64,000 nucleotides of DNA from Strix aluco (GCF_031877795.1 NC_133931.1:73321429-73385428); one strand, 5' to 3'; numbered from the stretch's first letter, positions 1 through 14,100 are shown. A program made the numbers and translations. Notes: a model not told the origin generated them from the sequence alone.

Positions 1-839
1 CAACCCTTTTCTCACACAAATAATCTTCATAGCTTTGATTATGACATGAGTAGGATCATTTATGTAAGAAAGAAGCAAGGTAGGCAAAGGAACTTAAGAA
101 TTGCACTAACATAGTAAAGCATTGTAAAACGACAATAAAAATGGCATTTAAGCTCTCTCAAGTTCTGTCTGTTCCGTAGTACAGAAAAAAAAAAAAAAGT
201 AAACTGAGCAAGTAGCTTTTACAAAGCTGCAGCCAGCAACTAGCAGGACCTTGTAAGAAGAGATCCCAGATCTAACCTGAATGAATAACCATGTCAAAAA
301 CAAGGTACTGGAAACAGGCAGAGTCCACACAAAATGCCAAAGGTACTGTCCACAACCTAAGAACATCTGAGAAGTCAGAAAGTACAAAGACAAGGTTTGA
401 ACTGCCAAGAATCCAACTGAGTTACACCTTGCAAAGAATATGAAAACAAATATTGAATAAAATAAGACAAAGAAAAATGCTGTGCCACTGTGGAGGAATA
501 GAGTTTAAAGACAACACAAGGAAAAGCCTTGAATAAGTATTTTGCCACGGTTTTCAATTAGAAGTTTTAAGTTTAATTTAGAGACAAAGATAAGGTGAAC
601 AATGAGAATGTGGGTACGCAAATAGAAGCTACCACAGCTAACACAAAAGCTTGATTCAAAAAGTGAAATGCATCAAACTTGAAGTCTGGTTAACTGTTAT
701 CTCTGACTTCTAAAAATTTCTGACACATGTAATGCTGGTTCAGTGACAAATATTTTTAATAGCACCATCAAGTTGGGAGTGAAACTGAAAAATAGTAAAT
801 ACGGCTTCTTTACTTAAAAAAAAATATGTGAAGAAAAAT
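1..839. other. Intergenic DNA, no gene seen
   Basis: AT-rich sequence with a 14-base A run near 185-198. Short open frames on the minus strand lack splice context or protein-like composition. I see no exon, RNA gene or well-preserved repeat here. Confidence 0.6.
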
Positions 840-2015
840 AAGAGAAGGCAGTTGGGAAATTACAAGCTGTATCATTTGACCTCATTAGTATGAAAGGCCT
901 TAAAATACATTTTGAGGGAGACAATATATAAAGACACAGAGATAAATGAAGAATGGGATAAAATGCAACAGCCATTTACCAAAGGGACACCATACAAACT
1001 ACCCACATAGTTTTCTAAGATGAGGTAAGTGATTTTCTGAACAGATGAAGTGTAATAGATCTCATCTTTCAGGACTTTAGGAATCCATTTGACACCATGT
1101 TATACATTATTAAGGACTCTGAGGACTAAGCAGAACACTCTTTTGGTGGCTAAAAAACAGCTAAAGGAGAAGTAGTAACAGTTAAGTGCTATTATGAAGG
1201 GATGCAACAAATCAACTGCGATTAGCAGTAAGGGTGTTCAGGATCCATCCTGGGGCTTCTGCTGTCCTTTCATAGCTCTTGATCAGGTAGAGACTGTGAC
1301 CGGGATAGAAGAGAACCTGTGTGCTCTTGTACTGCCAATACAGAAGAGTAGTGAAACTATACAAATAGAGCAGCTTGAAGATGGGAGCCATAGAAATGGA
1401 GTAAACAGTATGGTCATGTGCAGAAAATTCAAATGTAACTTGGGAGATGACCAGGTAGAGACAAATGAGGACTGTAGTCACCAATGAAAGGATGACTAAA
1501 TGGGTAACATGATGAAAAAGCCAAGTGAGAGACTATAGGACATGAGGACAGAGATTTTCAGTGGAACCCAGGAGACATCTGTGATCACGTCCAAAGTGCG
1601 GGTTGTGCCTCACCTGAAACCCTTACATACATTCAAGAAAGATGAACTCAAATGGGGAAAAGTAGAGGGAATAGCTTCTGAAATGAGTGGAGGAATGGAG
1701 ATCCTCCATCCAAAGTTACTAACAGAGCTAAGTGGTTTAGCCTAGCAATGAAGGAGCTAAGTAAGGATATAACTGCTGCCTAGAAATGCTTTGAGGAAGA
1801 CACCTCTAGGTGGGAGAAGTGTTATGTAAGTTAAAGAGCAATAACAGCACGAGGGAAAAAAAAAGGAATTATACATGCCACACATTCATCTAGGCTGTAA
1901 AGAAGGGACCTAGCAATAAGCCTTTGTCTTAAATAGTCTCCCAGATACAAGAGTTAGGGCAAAATTACAGCCTTCAAGTTGGAGCTTAAGATACAGCTGG
2001 AAGTATCACATGCTG
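840..2015 (+). mobile_element. Degenerate CR1-type LINE copy (reverse transcriptase and 3' part)
   Basis: Several blocks in order match what I know of old amniote CR1 LINEs. Around 853-900 is a decayed Asn-Tyr ... Leu-Thr-Ser reverse-transcriptase block. Around 1,072-1,097 the frame reads Asp-Phe-Arg-Asn-Pro-Phe-Asp-Thr. Around 1,231-1,270 is a corrupted version of the Gly-Val-Pro-Gln-Gly-Ser-Val-Leu-Gly-Pro block. From about 1,628 to 1,985 the sequence follows the CR1 C-terminal region, including a 'gtttagcctagcaa' motif near 1,735. The frame is broken repeatedly, so this is a fossil, not a gene. Short open frames at 1,194-1,487 and 1,542-1,745 lie inside it and are leftovers of the element or chance. 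Family recognition is from memory; both ends are approximate. Confidence 0.66.
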
Positions 2016-5000
2016 TAACACCCTTTACAATTGCCCCGACCCATTGCTTGCATCCACTGGTCACAGAATGTCTTTTAGCTCTTCCATGAACAGTCTGATG
2101 GTGATATTTTTACTGCTTGGATGTTACTGGTGTCATTTTGGGGGACATATCCAACAACATTTACCATTCCATTTTTCCTGTACAGTCTTCATTACAAAAT
2201 GAATGTAAAACTAATTACACAGATAAAGACTTCCGTGATAATGCAGGCTACTTGTAAGTGAAAATAAATAAATAGAAGACTGTAGGGCCCAAGATTATTT
2301 GAATAGCTAGGGCTCACACAAATACAATCAACAGGAGCTTTAATTAAGAATAATTAAGTCTTTTGTGAAATAATCCAGGGCAAACTGTAGAATTGTTTTA
2401 AAATTGTTATTAGCTGCTCAGATGGAGTTTGTCAGATGGGTTTTCAGTGCTCTAAAGCTGAGAAATTTAACAGAAATAGTATGTTGCTGTATTTTCAAAA
2501 CTTGTGGAGAGATGCATCTCTCCTGAAGAGAGTAAAGATTTGGCACTTTGTATGATGAGAGAGGATCTGGCCCAAACACTCCTGTTTGCAGATGATGACT
2601 TTACTGTATTATTCACTTTGTCTTGGCACAGTCAATCAACAGAGGAAGTGCAGCGGAAATAACAAAGCCTCTTCTCTATTTGCTGATAAAATTTTTAGCA
2701 CATTTAAGGAGAAATCTGAACCACAGTAATTTCTGCACCCCAGAAAAACGTGTTGAGCAGAGAGAAAAGGACAGAGAGGACATCAGTACTTGCAAAAGGC
2801 AAAACAAAACCCAGGAAAATGTCTCCATAAAGGGAATGTGAAAAAATAACTCTTAAAATACATTTTAAGGAAGTATCTGAAAGACCTTTTCCAGGACATA
2901 GCGCCCATTTATATCCATTACGTTTCCACCTATTTGAACACAAAACAGTGGATTTATACTAGGGATGAATCTAATCCGTGTGTGTATTCAAAATAAAAGG
3001 TTCAAGGGACTAGCCAGAACAGCATTTTTATCAAATAGAATTCCTTTGTATTCATCCTCACATTATCAGAAATGTGGCTATTTCCTAATTAGCACATCTC
3101 CAACTTTAACCTTTTGTCTTGACTGCAATCTCTTAGATTAGCAGTTTAGTTCAGCCTCCTCAAAACTTCTTCTTTCATAAATTGACTATTTCTATGGTAA
3201 CAGCTGCCACTTTCATTCTACAAGCATCAAGAAAATGTGGTTTCCTTTGTATCAGTGGGCCAGGCTGGGTGTGCAACTTTGGCCTTTGTCAATGCTCTTT
3301 TCAGACAAAACTGTTTATTCCAGAAGAAGAGGAAACAGGTGCAAGCGCAATTCAGGAGGCAGTTTTTGGCTGATCCATGAAGCAGGACTGGCAACAGTCT
3401 GGAATGGAGCTGTCGGATGACCCACCTGCAATGCCAGTATGTTCTGCAGCTGCAAGAGGGAAGGACAAGCACATTCAACAGCAGCCACGAAACTTAAATC
3501 AGTATTTTCTGTGGGGTTTTCTTTTGTTTTGTTTTGGTTTTTTCCTTTTTTGCTTGTTTCTTTGGTGGCTACACAAACAGTAGCAAGACATCAGCTTAAT
3601 ATCTCCACAAGAACAGTTGAGAAACACTTAATGTAAATCAAGGGTTCTCATTCAAAGAGCATTGAACTTAAGCCAAAAAGAACATCAGTTCATTGCTGAG
3701 AAGCTGACACAGCTTTAATGATCAGTGTCTTCATCTTCAACACCCACACTAGTCTATAACCAAAGTCCTAATCTCAGCTGAAGTCAATTCCCAAAGTAGC
3801 ATCAACTTCAGTGGGACCAGCAAACATTCACAACAAAGGTACTTTGTCTCCTGCCAGTCATGTGACATTTTTTTGGAAGTTTATCAAACTGGAGGCTTTT
3901 TCCAGAAAACCCATCTGTTCTATATGAACTCACTCTGACACCTTTACATTCTTTGAAACTGAAGGTTTCCAAGTCAATCTGTTAAACTGAGAACGGATAA
4001 AGTGGGATTCACATCTACTTCTCCAGCAATCCACTGAAATAATTGCGTTTTCCCTTAGTCACAAATGTAAGATTCTGTCAGAAAAGAGAGCTGCAATTTT
4101 CCAAAGTTAGTATTGCATGTTCAGTTTCTTAAATTGGTCTTTAAAATATATTTTTAATTTTTTAATGAAATTTTTAGCACTCATGTAAAGGACTGGCAGA
4201 CAGCAAAGAGACTGAAAAATTAAACACAACTCTAGCAGCCTATTCTTTCCTTTTCTGAATTCCCCATTAACCCTTTCAGCACTAGACCAGGTGATTGGTT
4301 TCCTTTCCTTACACACTTCTCATTCCAGGCATACCAATACCTGTTGGTAATGAGACACTTGGAAAATTTGAACTCAGTTTGGATTTGGGCCTACTGCTTT
4401 AAATCAAAATTACCAAGTGTTTGAGGACAGAAAAATCACAGATCTGTTTTTCTGAAAGTGAACAGTCAATGGCTGCAGTTGTGCAACCTACATAAACTCT
4501 TTCTCTGCCCATTTCAACAGACATTAAGACAGTTTAGAAATGGACTCATTTCTAAGCCTCATATCTGAGTGTTTATCATGCTTCTACATCTGCAGATTTT
4601 GTTACCGTCATAAGGTACCAAACCCAATACCAACAGTAAAGCCCACAGCTTCTCCTACTGTAGGTCAAAAAGGCAAATGATGCCACTAGTTAGAAATGAA
4701 TAGCAGGCTATAAACATCCTGCAGGCACTAAGACTGTATATTTACATGAGTATCCCAGAACCTGGATGCCATTCAGATTCAAAACCTAATTCTGTTGCTG
4801 GATCATAATCCAGAAAGGGCCAAACTAAATCTCTTGGTTCTGGGCTCACACTGAGAAAGCCTGGGTTTGAGTTTGAGCTGAGAGTCCTAAGCTCATGTTT
4901 ATTTTCACTTCAGCTCACAAAAAATTGGTGAATAATCCAGAACTGTTCATCCAGGAAAGATTCCAAAGGCTTGCCAAGTTCCAGACAATAGTCCATAGAA

Positions 5001-8000
5001 AAAAACAAGTGCACAGATCTGCTGGCAGGAGATGCCTCTATCCACACTCAACTTGCATGCGTTCCTAGGGTGGTTCTCAAAAATGGGACACCCTTGGGAA
5101 GGGAAAGATGAGGGAGTTAATTGAACCGTACCTGTGAATGCCATGAATACCCCTTAGATTGAATGCAAAGGAACACCAAATTAATTACTGCAGATTAATG
5201 AAAAGGAGGAAAAGGTTGGCAGGAAGGGTTGTCTGCATGACTGGCAACATCACAGCAACAAAAGCATTTTACAGGAGAACTCATAGATTCTGCACTGTAG
5301 ATGTTTGCCATCTCAGTAGTAATAGTCTATATTCTGATGCCACATACCAGTTTTGCTATCACACTCCAGGCACCAGGACTGTTAAGGTATTACTTTGATA
5401 CCCCACAATACTAGCCTGCACCCTGTTTGGTGCCTTCCTCTGCAGTCTGGCCCAACTTCCACCTGGGAGAGGGGTGTGACTCTACCTGCACTGGCTGCTG
5501 GACTCAGGAGAGGCACAGGAGGCAAGCAGTGCTCATTTTCCACTTTCCTCAAGGGCTGTTCTTTCTCCCCAGTAAAACACCAGAGCAGAGCTGCTGTACC
5601 TGTATGTTTTACAAGGATCTGTGGATCCTAGAGCATTCAAGGACCAGGTGGTACCAAGGTGGAAAGTCCCACACTACAGAAGGATAGAGAGGAGGGGATC
5701 CCACTTCCAATGCCTTCCAAATTAAATTCTTAAAGGGTAAGTCCTGGCTTCTCTCCTACCACCCCCGCAACATCAGCTCAGATCTTACAGGAAGTAGGAT
5801 AGTGAGGAGATCACTGCTGTGACCCAGAAGTTCCACGAAGCTCACTCACCCTTGCTCAGAAATTCTAACAGGATTGCCATATTTAGTGTCTTTACTATAC
5901 TTTTTTTTGGTTTTTGTTTTTTTTTTTTATCAGTAATACGGGAGATTCAAATGGTGTTGCTTTGTCTTCACACTACTTGTAAGTATCTCCAACTTCTGGC
6001 AAGCAGTGCATCACAGGCCCTACCTCATGCCAGGGAGACATAAACAGCATCCCTGCATCACTGTCTGAGTTTTAAGCTTTTCTGCACGCTTTTACCATAT
6101 ATTAATGGAACTCAGCCCACACCAATTGGTGAGCTAATTGCTGTCAGAGCAGATGGTAAGATAGGCCTGAAAAAAATATTTGGTACTTTTTTACCATGTG
6201 AGAGAAATGTAAGAGGGAAAGGATGTCTTTTCCATTTCCTGAGGGCTGCAACAAAAGTCAAAGCAAGCTTTTATGATCAGTGGAGTTTGAGGAACAATTA
6301 TCCAGCTCCAGTGGATGCATACCTTACATCTAGCTCTATCTGATTCTCTCCTCTGTGGTTTAGTTTGCCTCCTGGGCACATCATGTGCTGAGAGTTCATA
6401 GACTGCCAGTGTGCTAGTTCAGTCTGCTCCAGGCACCAGTGTTCAGACAGCAGCATTGTGAAGCAATCTGAGATACCAAAACCAAGAGCAAATTCTTAAG
6501 GTACTCATGATAAAGAGGTAACATTTGTTTCTACATTCTGTGCAGTTATCTTGGAGGCATGCTAGCACAGTAATGCCCTCTGTGAAACTATTGCTCAGTG
6601 CTAACTTTCCAGTGGCAGCCACCATAAATATTCAGAGATATAAATAGCACCGCACTATAAAAAGTAACAATAGCAAAGGTCTATGTGAGATCAGACCTCA
6701 AAACATGACACTGCAGAAGAGATGCTGCATTGGACCTATTCAGGCAGAAGGCTTCATATTTGGAAAAGAAGGAAGAATAGCTTGCCAACTGGCATTCCAG
6801 CAGTTAGCTGCTGGCCAGGATTTTCCAAGTTGCACTTTATACGCCTAGTTTCACAAAGGTCACACTAGCAAACTGTTAGGGCTTAACAGATCAAAGATGC
6901 AGTTGGCTCTTATTCCAAGGCCCTCTCCCCGATTTAAATACTGATGACAATGGAACAAACATCTCAATAGCTGCACAGAAAGGCCAATGCACAAATGTGC
7001 TATACTCAACATATGGAAGAAGTCTGAAGCCTTTCAAACCACTTATGTTTTCAAGAGAAAGCTGTGGATATCAACAGCAGAATGAAAAATCTAAAATGGG
7101 AGGAAGAAGCCTCTATCCTACCATGCTAATTTGTATTGTTAGAAAGGAAAGTAAACAGCAATGTTAGCTATGCTGAGGATTTTCAAAAGTTGTATTGATT
7201 TTGGGTTTCCTTTCAAAAATAATGTTTTAATGACTATGCAGCATGCTGGGTCTGTGGCACTGGTAGTGTGTCCATCACCATGGTACCTGAGCACTCAAGC
7301 AAATGATTAACCAGCAGAGCAAATGAAACAAGCAGAGAGCCAACAGGCACTGTGACAAGTTCTTCATAGACCTGCCAGTACATCTCTATCTGGACCTTCA
7401 CTCCTTCAGGCTTTCCACTGTCCTATCTTTCACCCATGTTCTTACGATAACCAGATCTTTTTTTCCAAACAGTGCTAAGGGGTGCAGAGATCTCAGGCTG
7501 GCTTAGAAGGAAGGATAAGATTAATAAAAAAGCCCAAAACACAAATCTTTTCATCTGGAAAACATTGCTTAAGGACACAGTAAGGAAAAAAAATAATTTT
7601 CATTTGCACAAACCAATTATGAATTGACAAACTTTGTTATGTCTGCCATGCCAACAGCCTGGCTACTTTAAAATTACTTTTCTGAAGAGGGAAAACAAGT
7701 CTTTTCCTCACTGAGGGCCAAAATGACCTTTCAGGAGACTGATGCAGACCATATATGAATACTACTGTTAGCATTATCTAACAATAATGAAAAGAATACA
7801 TAAAAACATATGGCTATGGGCCTTCTGGAAAAAGTCCAGAGATTGCATCAGCCCCTCCCCATACTTCAAATAAGTAGCAAGTTAATGACAACTCTGATGA
7901 TGTGTGTTTAACACATGTGCATGTAACTACTTTGAGCTTTTTCTGGCTTGGCATGCTTACTCAGAGACCTCTGGGGTTTTAGAAAAAACTATTCTGTTGA

Positions 8001-9247
8001 ATCATCTACCCCTTGCTGTTTTGCTTTCTGTACAAAATCTCCGAGGAGCACAGGAAAGCAGAGGGCCTTGCAGGCAGGCCAACTTTAGAAAGGCTAGCTC
8101 CTTTCAGTACTGGAGAATTATGCAGCTGTAATACAACCCTCACTGAAGAAGTTTCCTGTTTTCCATCACTAGTCAAGGCAATAATGCTGCAGTCTAATTG
8201 AATTATTGTCATGTGGAGTTTTTCCTCTTTACTGTAGCTGCTTCAGACTTAAGAAGTAGTTACATGATCTCCATTCTAGTTTTTCCCTTTAAAAGAGGAG
8301 TAAGTTTTGGGGACAATGCCACATTACCAGCAATGAAGATTCAAGTGCTCTCTTCCCAATGCAGGTACAATGTGCTTGTGCTACCACTGTGCCTCAGCAG
8401 CAGTTTTGAAGCAGGTGAGGAGCACTGCACCACTCACCCATATTCCAACCGTGAAACTCTGGCTTAAAGTTCACTCTAAGTAGCAGTCTGATTCTATTAC
8501 CTCTCTTGTGTCTAAATCATATCCCTCATTGTCATCTCTAAAGACTCAAATCTTCTGTGCACTTTATCAGGCTTCATAATTGAAGCTAATGGAAGATACA
8601 TTTGTTTAGCTGTTGTAAACAGCTTTGAAGACCTCAGTCTCAGCAAGGGTGATGATTTAAGGATGTCAGCTGGGCAAACAGTTTAATTTTGAATGAATTT
8701 AGCCAAAATTGATTACTGGAAAACTGATATGAATCTTTCAAGTTCATATTATTTCACATAATCTTGGCAGTAAATATTCCACCCCTTCTTGCCATCTGAT
8801 CACCAAGCGTAAAAGTGGAAGCATCAGCAATGATGTCAGCTTCTCAGACATGACACCAACTTTGGGTACTATAAACAGGTGTGAGAAGACACTTTTCAAC
8901 TGCGGCAGGGAGTACAGCCCTCAAATGGTTTAGCCCTCAGCTGACTAAATTTCTGCATAATACCAATTCTGTTAAGCAGCCTGAAAATAATGGCCAAAGC
9001 GTTTCATGACAAAGCCCGGGAACACAAAACTCAGAAACCAACAAATGCAGAGAACTATTTCATGACAGTTATTTATTGGAAGTACCTGTTTCTCATTCTC
9101 TCTGGTCCATTTTCAAATGAATTAAAATAATAATTTAGAGGGGAAAGAAAATTATCTTAAAATAGTCATGGTTTTTTTTTTCCTCTCCCAGGTAATTTGG
9201 AGTCAGGAAGAATCCAAAATAACAACATGAGTGTTGAAATTACAGGG
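2016..9247. other. Intergenic DNA, no convincing gene
   Basis: About 7.2 kb of non-coding DNA. All open frames are under 90 codons and lack splice sites or protein-like composition. Two phrases resemble very old amniote interspersed repeats: 'gaggatctggccc' near 2,561-2,575 and a 'cttcagtgggacc' segment near 3,800-3,822. AT-rich blocks with homeobox-type TAATTA cores occur near 2,337-2,480 and 8,640-8,760 and could be conserved non-coding elements. A T-rich run lies at about 5,899-5,931. Confidence 0.5.
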
Positions 9248-9310
9248 TAAGGTTGGAAACCTCTAGAAGTCATCTAGTCCAACCTCATGCTCAAACCAGT
9301 GCCACCTTAG
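9248..9310 (-). mobile_element. CR1 LINE 3'-tail fragment
   Basis: The + strand reads as the reverse complement of the avian CR1 3' end: an 'aaggttggaa' start, then 'ctctagaagtcatctagtcc', then 'aacctcatgctcaaa'. This is the familiar CR1 tail block in minus orientation. It is truncated to about 60 bases, lacks the terminal ATTCTATGA microsatellite and is diverged, so it is an old insertion. Its presence supports a sauropsid, probably avian, source. Confidence 0.72.
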
Positions 9311-10330
9311 AATTAAAAGGAAAAGAAAATAATTTTAAGCAAGAAGAAATAAAAAATGAAGACTTCCCCTATCCCTTTTTTGCACCAGAAGAAAAAAAAA
9401 AGGCAAGAAATGTTTTTCTGAAACACATAGCTCTTCCATGTTGTTCACAAGTAAACATGGCCAATATGGAAAATATCTGCAGCTGCCTGCTTTGGTTGAC
9501 CTAGTTCCCTTTCTGTCTTGATGCAGGTAACATTTAGCACAGCGTGTGGCAAACTCTGACTCAGTTGCCAGCACTGCTCTGCCACACTCCCGGCCAGAAA
9601 AAGCTAGGAATGCTGCATGTTCAGCTCCAGTGACAGAGAAAATGCTCCTCATCATCCATTAGCAGTCCCCTTCAAATTAATTAAGGAATGACCCCCACAG
9701 CTGCTGAAGAGGGTTCCACCCCATCTTTTGGCTGGGAAAGCAAAGCCTCTAGGGCAGGGCCTGGACTATACAGCAAAGAAGAACAGGGTGGGGGAACCTT
9801 ATGAGATCTGAGTGAAACCCAGATGACTCATCAGAAAGTGAAATGTTCCTGTTTTGGCAGGAGGCTGAAGTAGCAGCCCTGGGTTGTGCTGCAGCACAGC
9901 AATAAATGACCCTGAGGGCTTGGGACAAACTCCTGTGCACACCGATATTCCTAACAGTAGGGCTATCTCACATCTCATTAAGCAAAGAGGCTTACATGAC
10001 AATTAACACATTAATTAGCAGCATCTTTTTCACAGGTGGAACTTTGGCTTGAGATTTCAACATTTTTAGACAGCTGTTTCGTGAGTGAAAATGAAAGAAT
10101 AGTTTCTTATGACTCAGGGTGACAAGGACTCATATCCAGAACTGGCCTAGGAGTGTATTTGCCTATGCACTGAAGGACACTACAACTAGACGATGGCCTT
10201 CCCCATAACTTCTACACAAGGAGGGCCTCCTTGTACATCTGCAGCTTGCCATTCAAAGCTCAGCCCTTAGCCTGGGCAAGATGCCAGGCTGGCCACTTCA
10301 TAAGCTGACCATAACAAGGCCTAACGTACC

Positions 10331-10429
10331 ACAAAGTCACACAGAGGCAAAGCAAAGCCTGGACTTGAACTAGTATTAGCTCCCATTTCTCAACCCCAGC
10401 TGCTGACCCGTGTGGCTCCCCACTACAAA
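10331..10429 (-). mobile_element. MIR/CORE-SINE-like fragment
   Basis: The stretch 'aaagtcacacagaggcaaag' followed by 'cctggacttgaac' and a short C-rich tail matches the layout of a MIR/CORE-SINE read from its complement (gtcacacag..., then ...attcgaaccc). It is heavily diverged. The call rests on recalled consensus and is moderate only. Confidence 0.45.
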
Positions 10430-13400
10430 AATCCCTTTGATTATATCTGTAGAGATATGGCCCATAAGAAAACTCTTCAGCAAACACCAACAAGCAATCA
10501 TGCTAATTTCACTGAAAATAGGTATCAGCTATAAGAGAATGTTTATTGCCTTAGAGCTTCACATTTTAGATAAAGAACTAATAATTGCTACCAGAGACCG
10601 CTTTAAAGAAGAGTTGGTACACAAGTAGGGATTTCGTTAAACTTGCAGCTATGTTTCTGAGGTTTTTGTTCAATACCATCTTTCATTTCTGTTATCTTTT
10701 GAGAGAATGCATTCGCAGGCATACAAGAAAATCTAGAGCACTGGAAATGTAATGAAAGGAAGAAAAAATTGAAGACTGGAACTGGAACTTGTAGCTTTCA
10801 AGATCTGGGGGATTCTGATATCATTGAGTCTCTTTCCTGTGAGATAGATGTTGCCAAGCCATGCAAAACAGTGACATGCTTTATATACGTTATCTTTCAC
10901 TTCCCTCAGGTACGTACTGCAAGGAAGCTGTGTTCTAAACAATGTATAAACAAACAATCTTCATATTAATCTTTTACATATTTGGCACTCAAAGCACAGA
11001 TAAATCAGTGTGCCGTAGCCTTACCTGTCATACCACTTACAAAATAAATCCAGGCTTAGGAGGAACACTAGATAACTTTTCCTTTAATTAGCTTTTCAAA
11101 GCTGATGGTATGTTTTAGAATATGATTCATTTCTTTTATTTATCAGCCTGTCATGTTTCAGATGGGTACTGTCTGACCTCTAGATACCCTTGCACTTGCT
11201 CTGTGATATCCCCAGAATGTCAATACTTCAATTCTTCATCTTTCATTTCCCAAACGTTTCTTATTGGTCACTTCTGGTACCAGTGGCAGCTGAAGTGGAA
11301 GTTTATCCTCTGATAATCTGTACTGCTTTAATGGTTCCCAGCATCCTGAGGATATTCTCCAAGTGTTATGGTGACACCAGCTGAGATCTTGGCAATAGAA
11401 AAGTGTTTCATATGCTTATTTCCTAACTTAGTCTCTTGGGTTTTTTTCTGCTTTCCCAACCCTCTGTTAGCCCCTTGATTTCTGTGGCTTAACTCCTTTT
11501 GTTATTGCTATATTCTTTATTATCACTTCTCATATCTTTCTGATAATAAAGCCTTTGAAGAATCTGACAGCACTCCCACCATGCATCCAAAACCTCTTAA
11601 TAAATTTCTCCAAACCTCCAAGTCACATTTGTCCAAAAGCTTAGCAAAAATCCCCTCTAAAAGGAACAACGATGGTCACATCTTCTTTATATATTTCTCT
11701 GTAAACGAGTCTCGGAACTATAGCACATAAACCTTGTAAAATGATGAGCATGTTTCAAACAGTTCTAATGTAAAATATTACACATAAAACAAGTCACCAG
11801 TTTTAGCATGTCTCCAAAATAACGTAGGCTTAGAAATGCTTATCCTTGTAGCATCCCTATCCTTTTTTCCTAAGATAAAATTAGTCTTGCACCAGCATGC
11901 CTGAAAAAGCAAAATTCTCATATAATTTCAATCACTCAGTTTTCTCAAGACTTTTATACAGCTGACTGAACACCTATTATCTCACCTGAAAGAGAAGCTG
12001 TGAGTTTGCTCACCTCAGTCACCTGCAGGATCTTTGAAATGCCTCCTCTTCTGTTCCTTCCAAAGAGTGCCTTCCCGCATCTCCCAGTCCATTCCCGAGT
12101 CCACTGATCATGCAGCCATCAATAAGTTCTGGCTAAGTTATCCTACGTAACTCTGAACAAAAAAGGAGAGACTCACAGATGCTGCAGAAGGTCTTCTTTG
12201 CTCTCTTTGAAAATTTTGTTTTCTTGGTGGTCTGTCACAGTCAGGTCTCCAGTAGTAAACTGAACAACCTATCCTCCTGGCTCTTCTTTTCTTCTTTTTC
12301 TTTTCTGTAAACACATAATCAGTGCTTCAAATCCTTTAGGTATCACAAACTGTATTTCTCTATTGCCCTCTACTGACTGCTAGCTAACACCGCCTTCCTG
12401 GAGAATTGGCAAGCAGCAGATACACAGTACGCTTTCCTACACCGCCCTCCCTCAAATCAATAATGATACACGATGACCAAAAGTCAACACAAATCATTCT
12501 ATTTTTTCCTTTGTTACAAAACACCAGGCAAGATTTACAGCTTGTTGGGCAGCCGTGGTAGCTACAAAACACTAAACAACAGAAGCAGGAAGCAGTTAGT
12601 AACATGGGTTTGCTAATGTGTTTTTTTTGGTGAACAAAAGCCAGGAAAAAGTAGAGACAAATGCATTCTGCCTTGAAATGCGGGTGAATTCACCCCACTG
12701 ATACCATAAATATTGTACCAGGGAACCAAGAGTTATCTGGCTTTAAGGGTCTGGTCCTGCCAGCACTGGATGCACTGACATACCGACTTTTCATGGGAGC
12801 TCTGCAGAAAGGGGCTCGTAGAGAGCCATGAATTGGGGACCATGGTTTCTTGGTCATTTTCCTTTTGTCTCTGGAGTTTTATTTGTTTAGCACATTCAGC
12901 ATCACACCTAACGTGAGAAACATGGTTTCTGCCTCATGAGACAGGTATTGGGACAAGACACGTGACACACTGGATATGAATGGCACTGGGAGGTGCTGTT
13001 TGCACTGCTTTTCAGACAGATGATCTATAATGCGAAGAGAAACCAGCAAACTAATGTAAAAAAAAATGCAGCAGCATTTCAGACAAGCTGGAAGAGACTG
13101 AGGGGGAAAAAAAGTGGGGATAAGAAGCGTGTAAGGGTGCGGGGGAGGCAGGGAGAGAAATAAAAATGAATCTTTTGCATTGTGTTAGTCACCGCTTCAT
13201 TACTACAGTACAAGGCTTGTTAACCAAGTCACTCAGGCACTTGGTCTCACCAAAAAAAAAAAAAAGTTATCCCAAGGTGCTGGTGTAAATGCTCTGGCCG
13301 GCCCGCACCACTCCCCGGGTCAGGGAGGAGTCAGGTCCCAGCTCCAGACAACAGGAAAATCCCCAGCATTTTCCATTTGCTAGGCAGAGGCTGGGAGAGA

Positions 13401-13489
13401 ACACGGCAGGATCTTGTCTCACCATTCCTCCTCTGCAGCCAAGTCCCCTAGGGGGCAAACATGGTTAAAAATGATAAAAAGAGCCCACC
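10430..13489. other. Intergenic DNA, no gene seen
   Basis: AT-rich with pyrimidine-biased stretches (for example 11,400-12,320) and a 15-base A run at about 13,251-13,265. Open frames are short and not protein-like. No RNA gene or clear repeat was recognised. Confidence 0.5.
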
Positions 13490-14100
13490 CCCCAAAAACT
13501 GTTGAAATTATTTTTGCTCACTCGTGTTCAAAAAATACTTTTTTTTTCCACTGCTATTAATAAATAGGAATATTTCATTTGCCAAAAATCTGTTGACTGA
13601 TGAACAGTGGTTGTATTTTGAACAGATACGACGTCCCTGCTCTTCTACTCAGGAAAGGTAGGGTTCACACAAAAACTATCACGAACAAAGCCAGCAACTT
13701 GGCAACAAAAAAATGTAATATTGAAAGGTCCATTGAAAAATTTATTTTTAATTATAAAATAAAGTCAGCAGAGGCCCTAACTGTAGCTATTAGGAACATT
13801 TCATTAACAAGCCCAGCTTTATTGACTGCACTGTAAAGCTCTTCTATTAAAGGAAGCCCAGAAATTCAATTTTTCCCATGCTTTTCTACTTCTAAAGCCC
13901 TCGGCTACTCCATGTTAGAAAATAAGAAATAATTATATTTATTCAAATTCCTTGATAGAATATTGAAGGCTGCTCAGATGAACACCTCTCCTAAATGAAC
14001 ACCATTACCAATAGATCAAAGAGGAAGAATGTCTAGCAAATGAATGGGGCTGAGGGAATTAATAAAACACACATCAAACGTTGAAAAGCTGTGGGTTTTC
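13490..14100. promoter_or_regulatory. AT-rich block upstream of the CpG island, possible conserved non-coding element
   Basis: This segment has low CpG content and is rich in TAATTA/ATTAAT cores and A/T-rich motifs (13,555-13,575, 13,739-13,760, 13,930-13,945). It lies 0.4-1.0 kb upstream of the C18orf21 CpG island. That texture is typical of vertebrate conserved non-coding elements. Function is inference only; no alignment was possible. Confidence 0.22.

Noticed and set aside
1194-1745. Two short + strand open frames that look like small genes
   Set aside because: They lie inside a degenerate CR1 LINE and their residues follow corrupted reverse-transcriptase blocks.
6235-6262. Similarity of 'gggctgcaacaaaagtc' to the complement of miR-187, which lies upstream of C18orf21 in human
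   Set aside because: The match breaks after about 12 bases and no hairpin was apparent; the miR-187 locus is probably outside the window.
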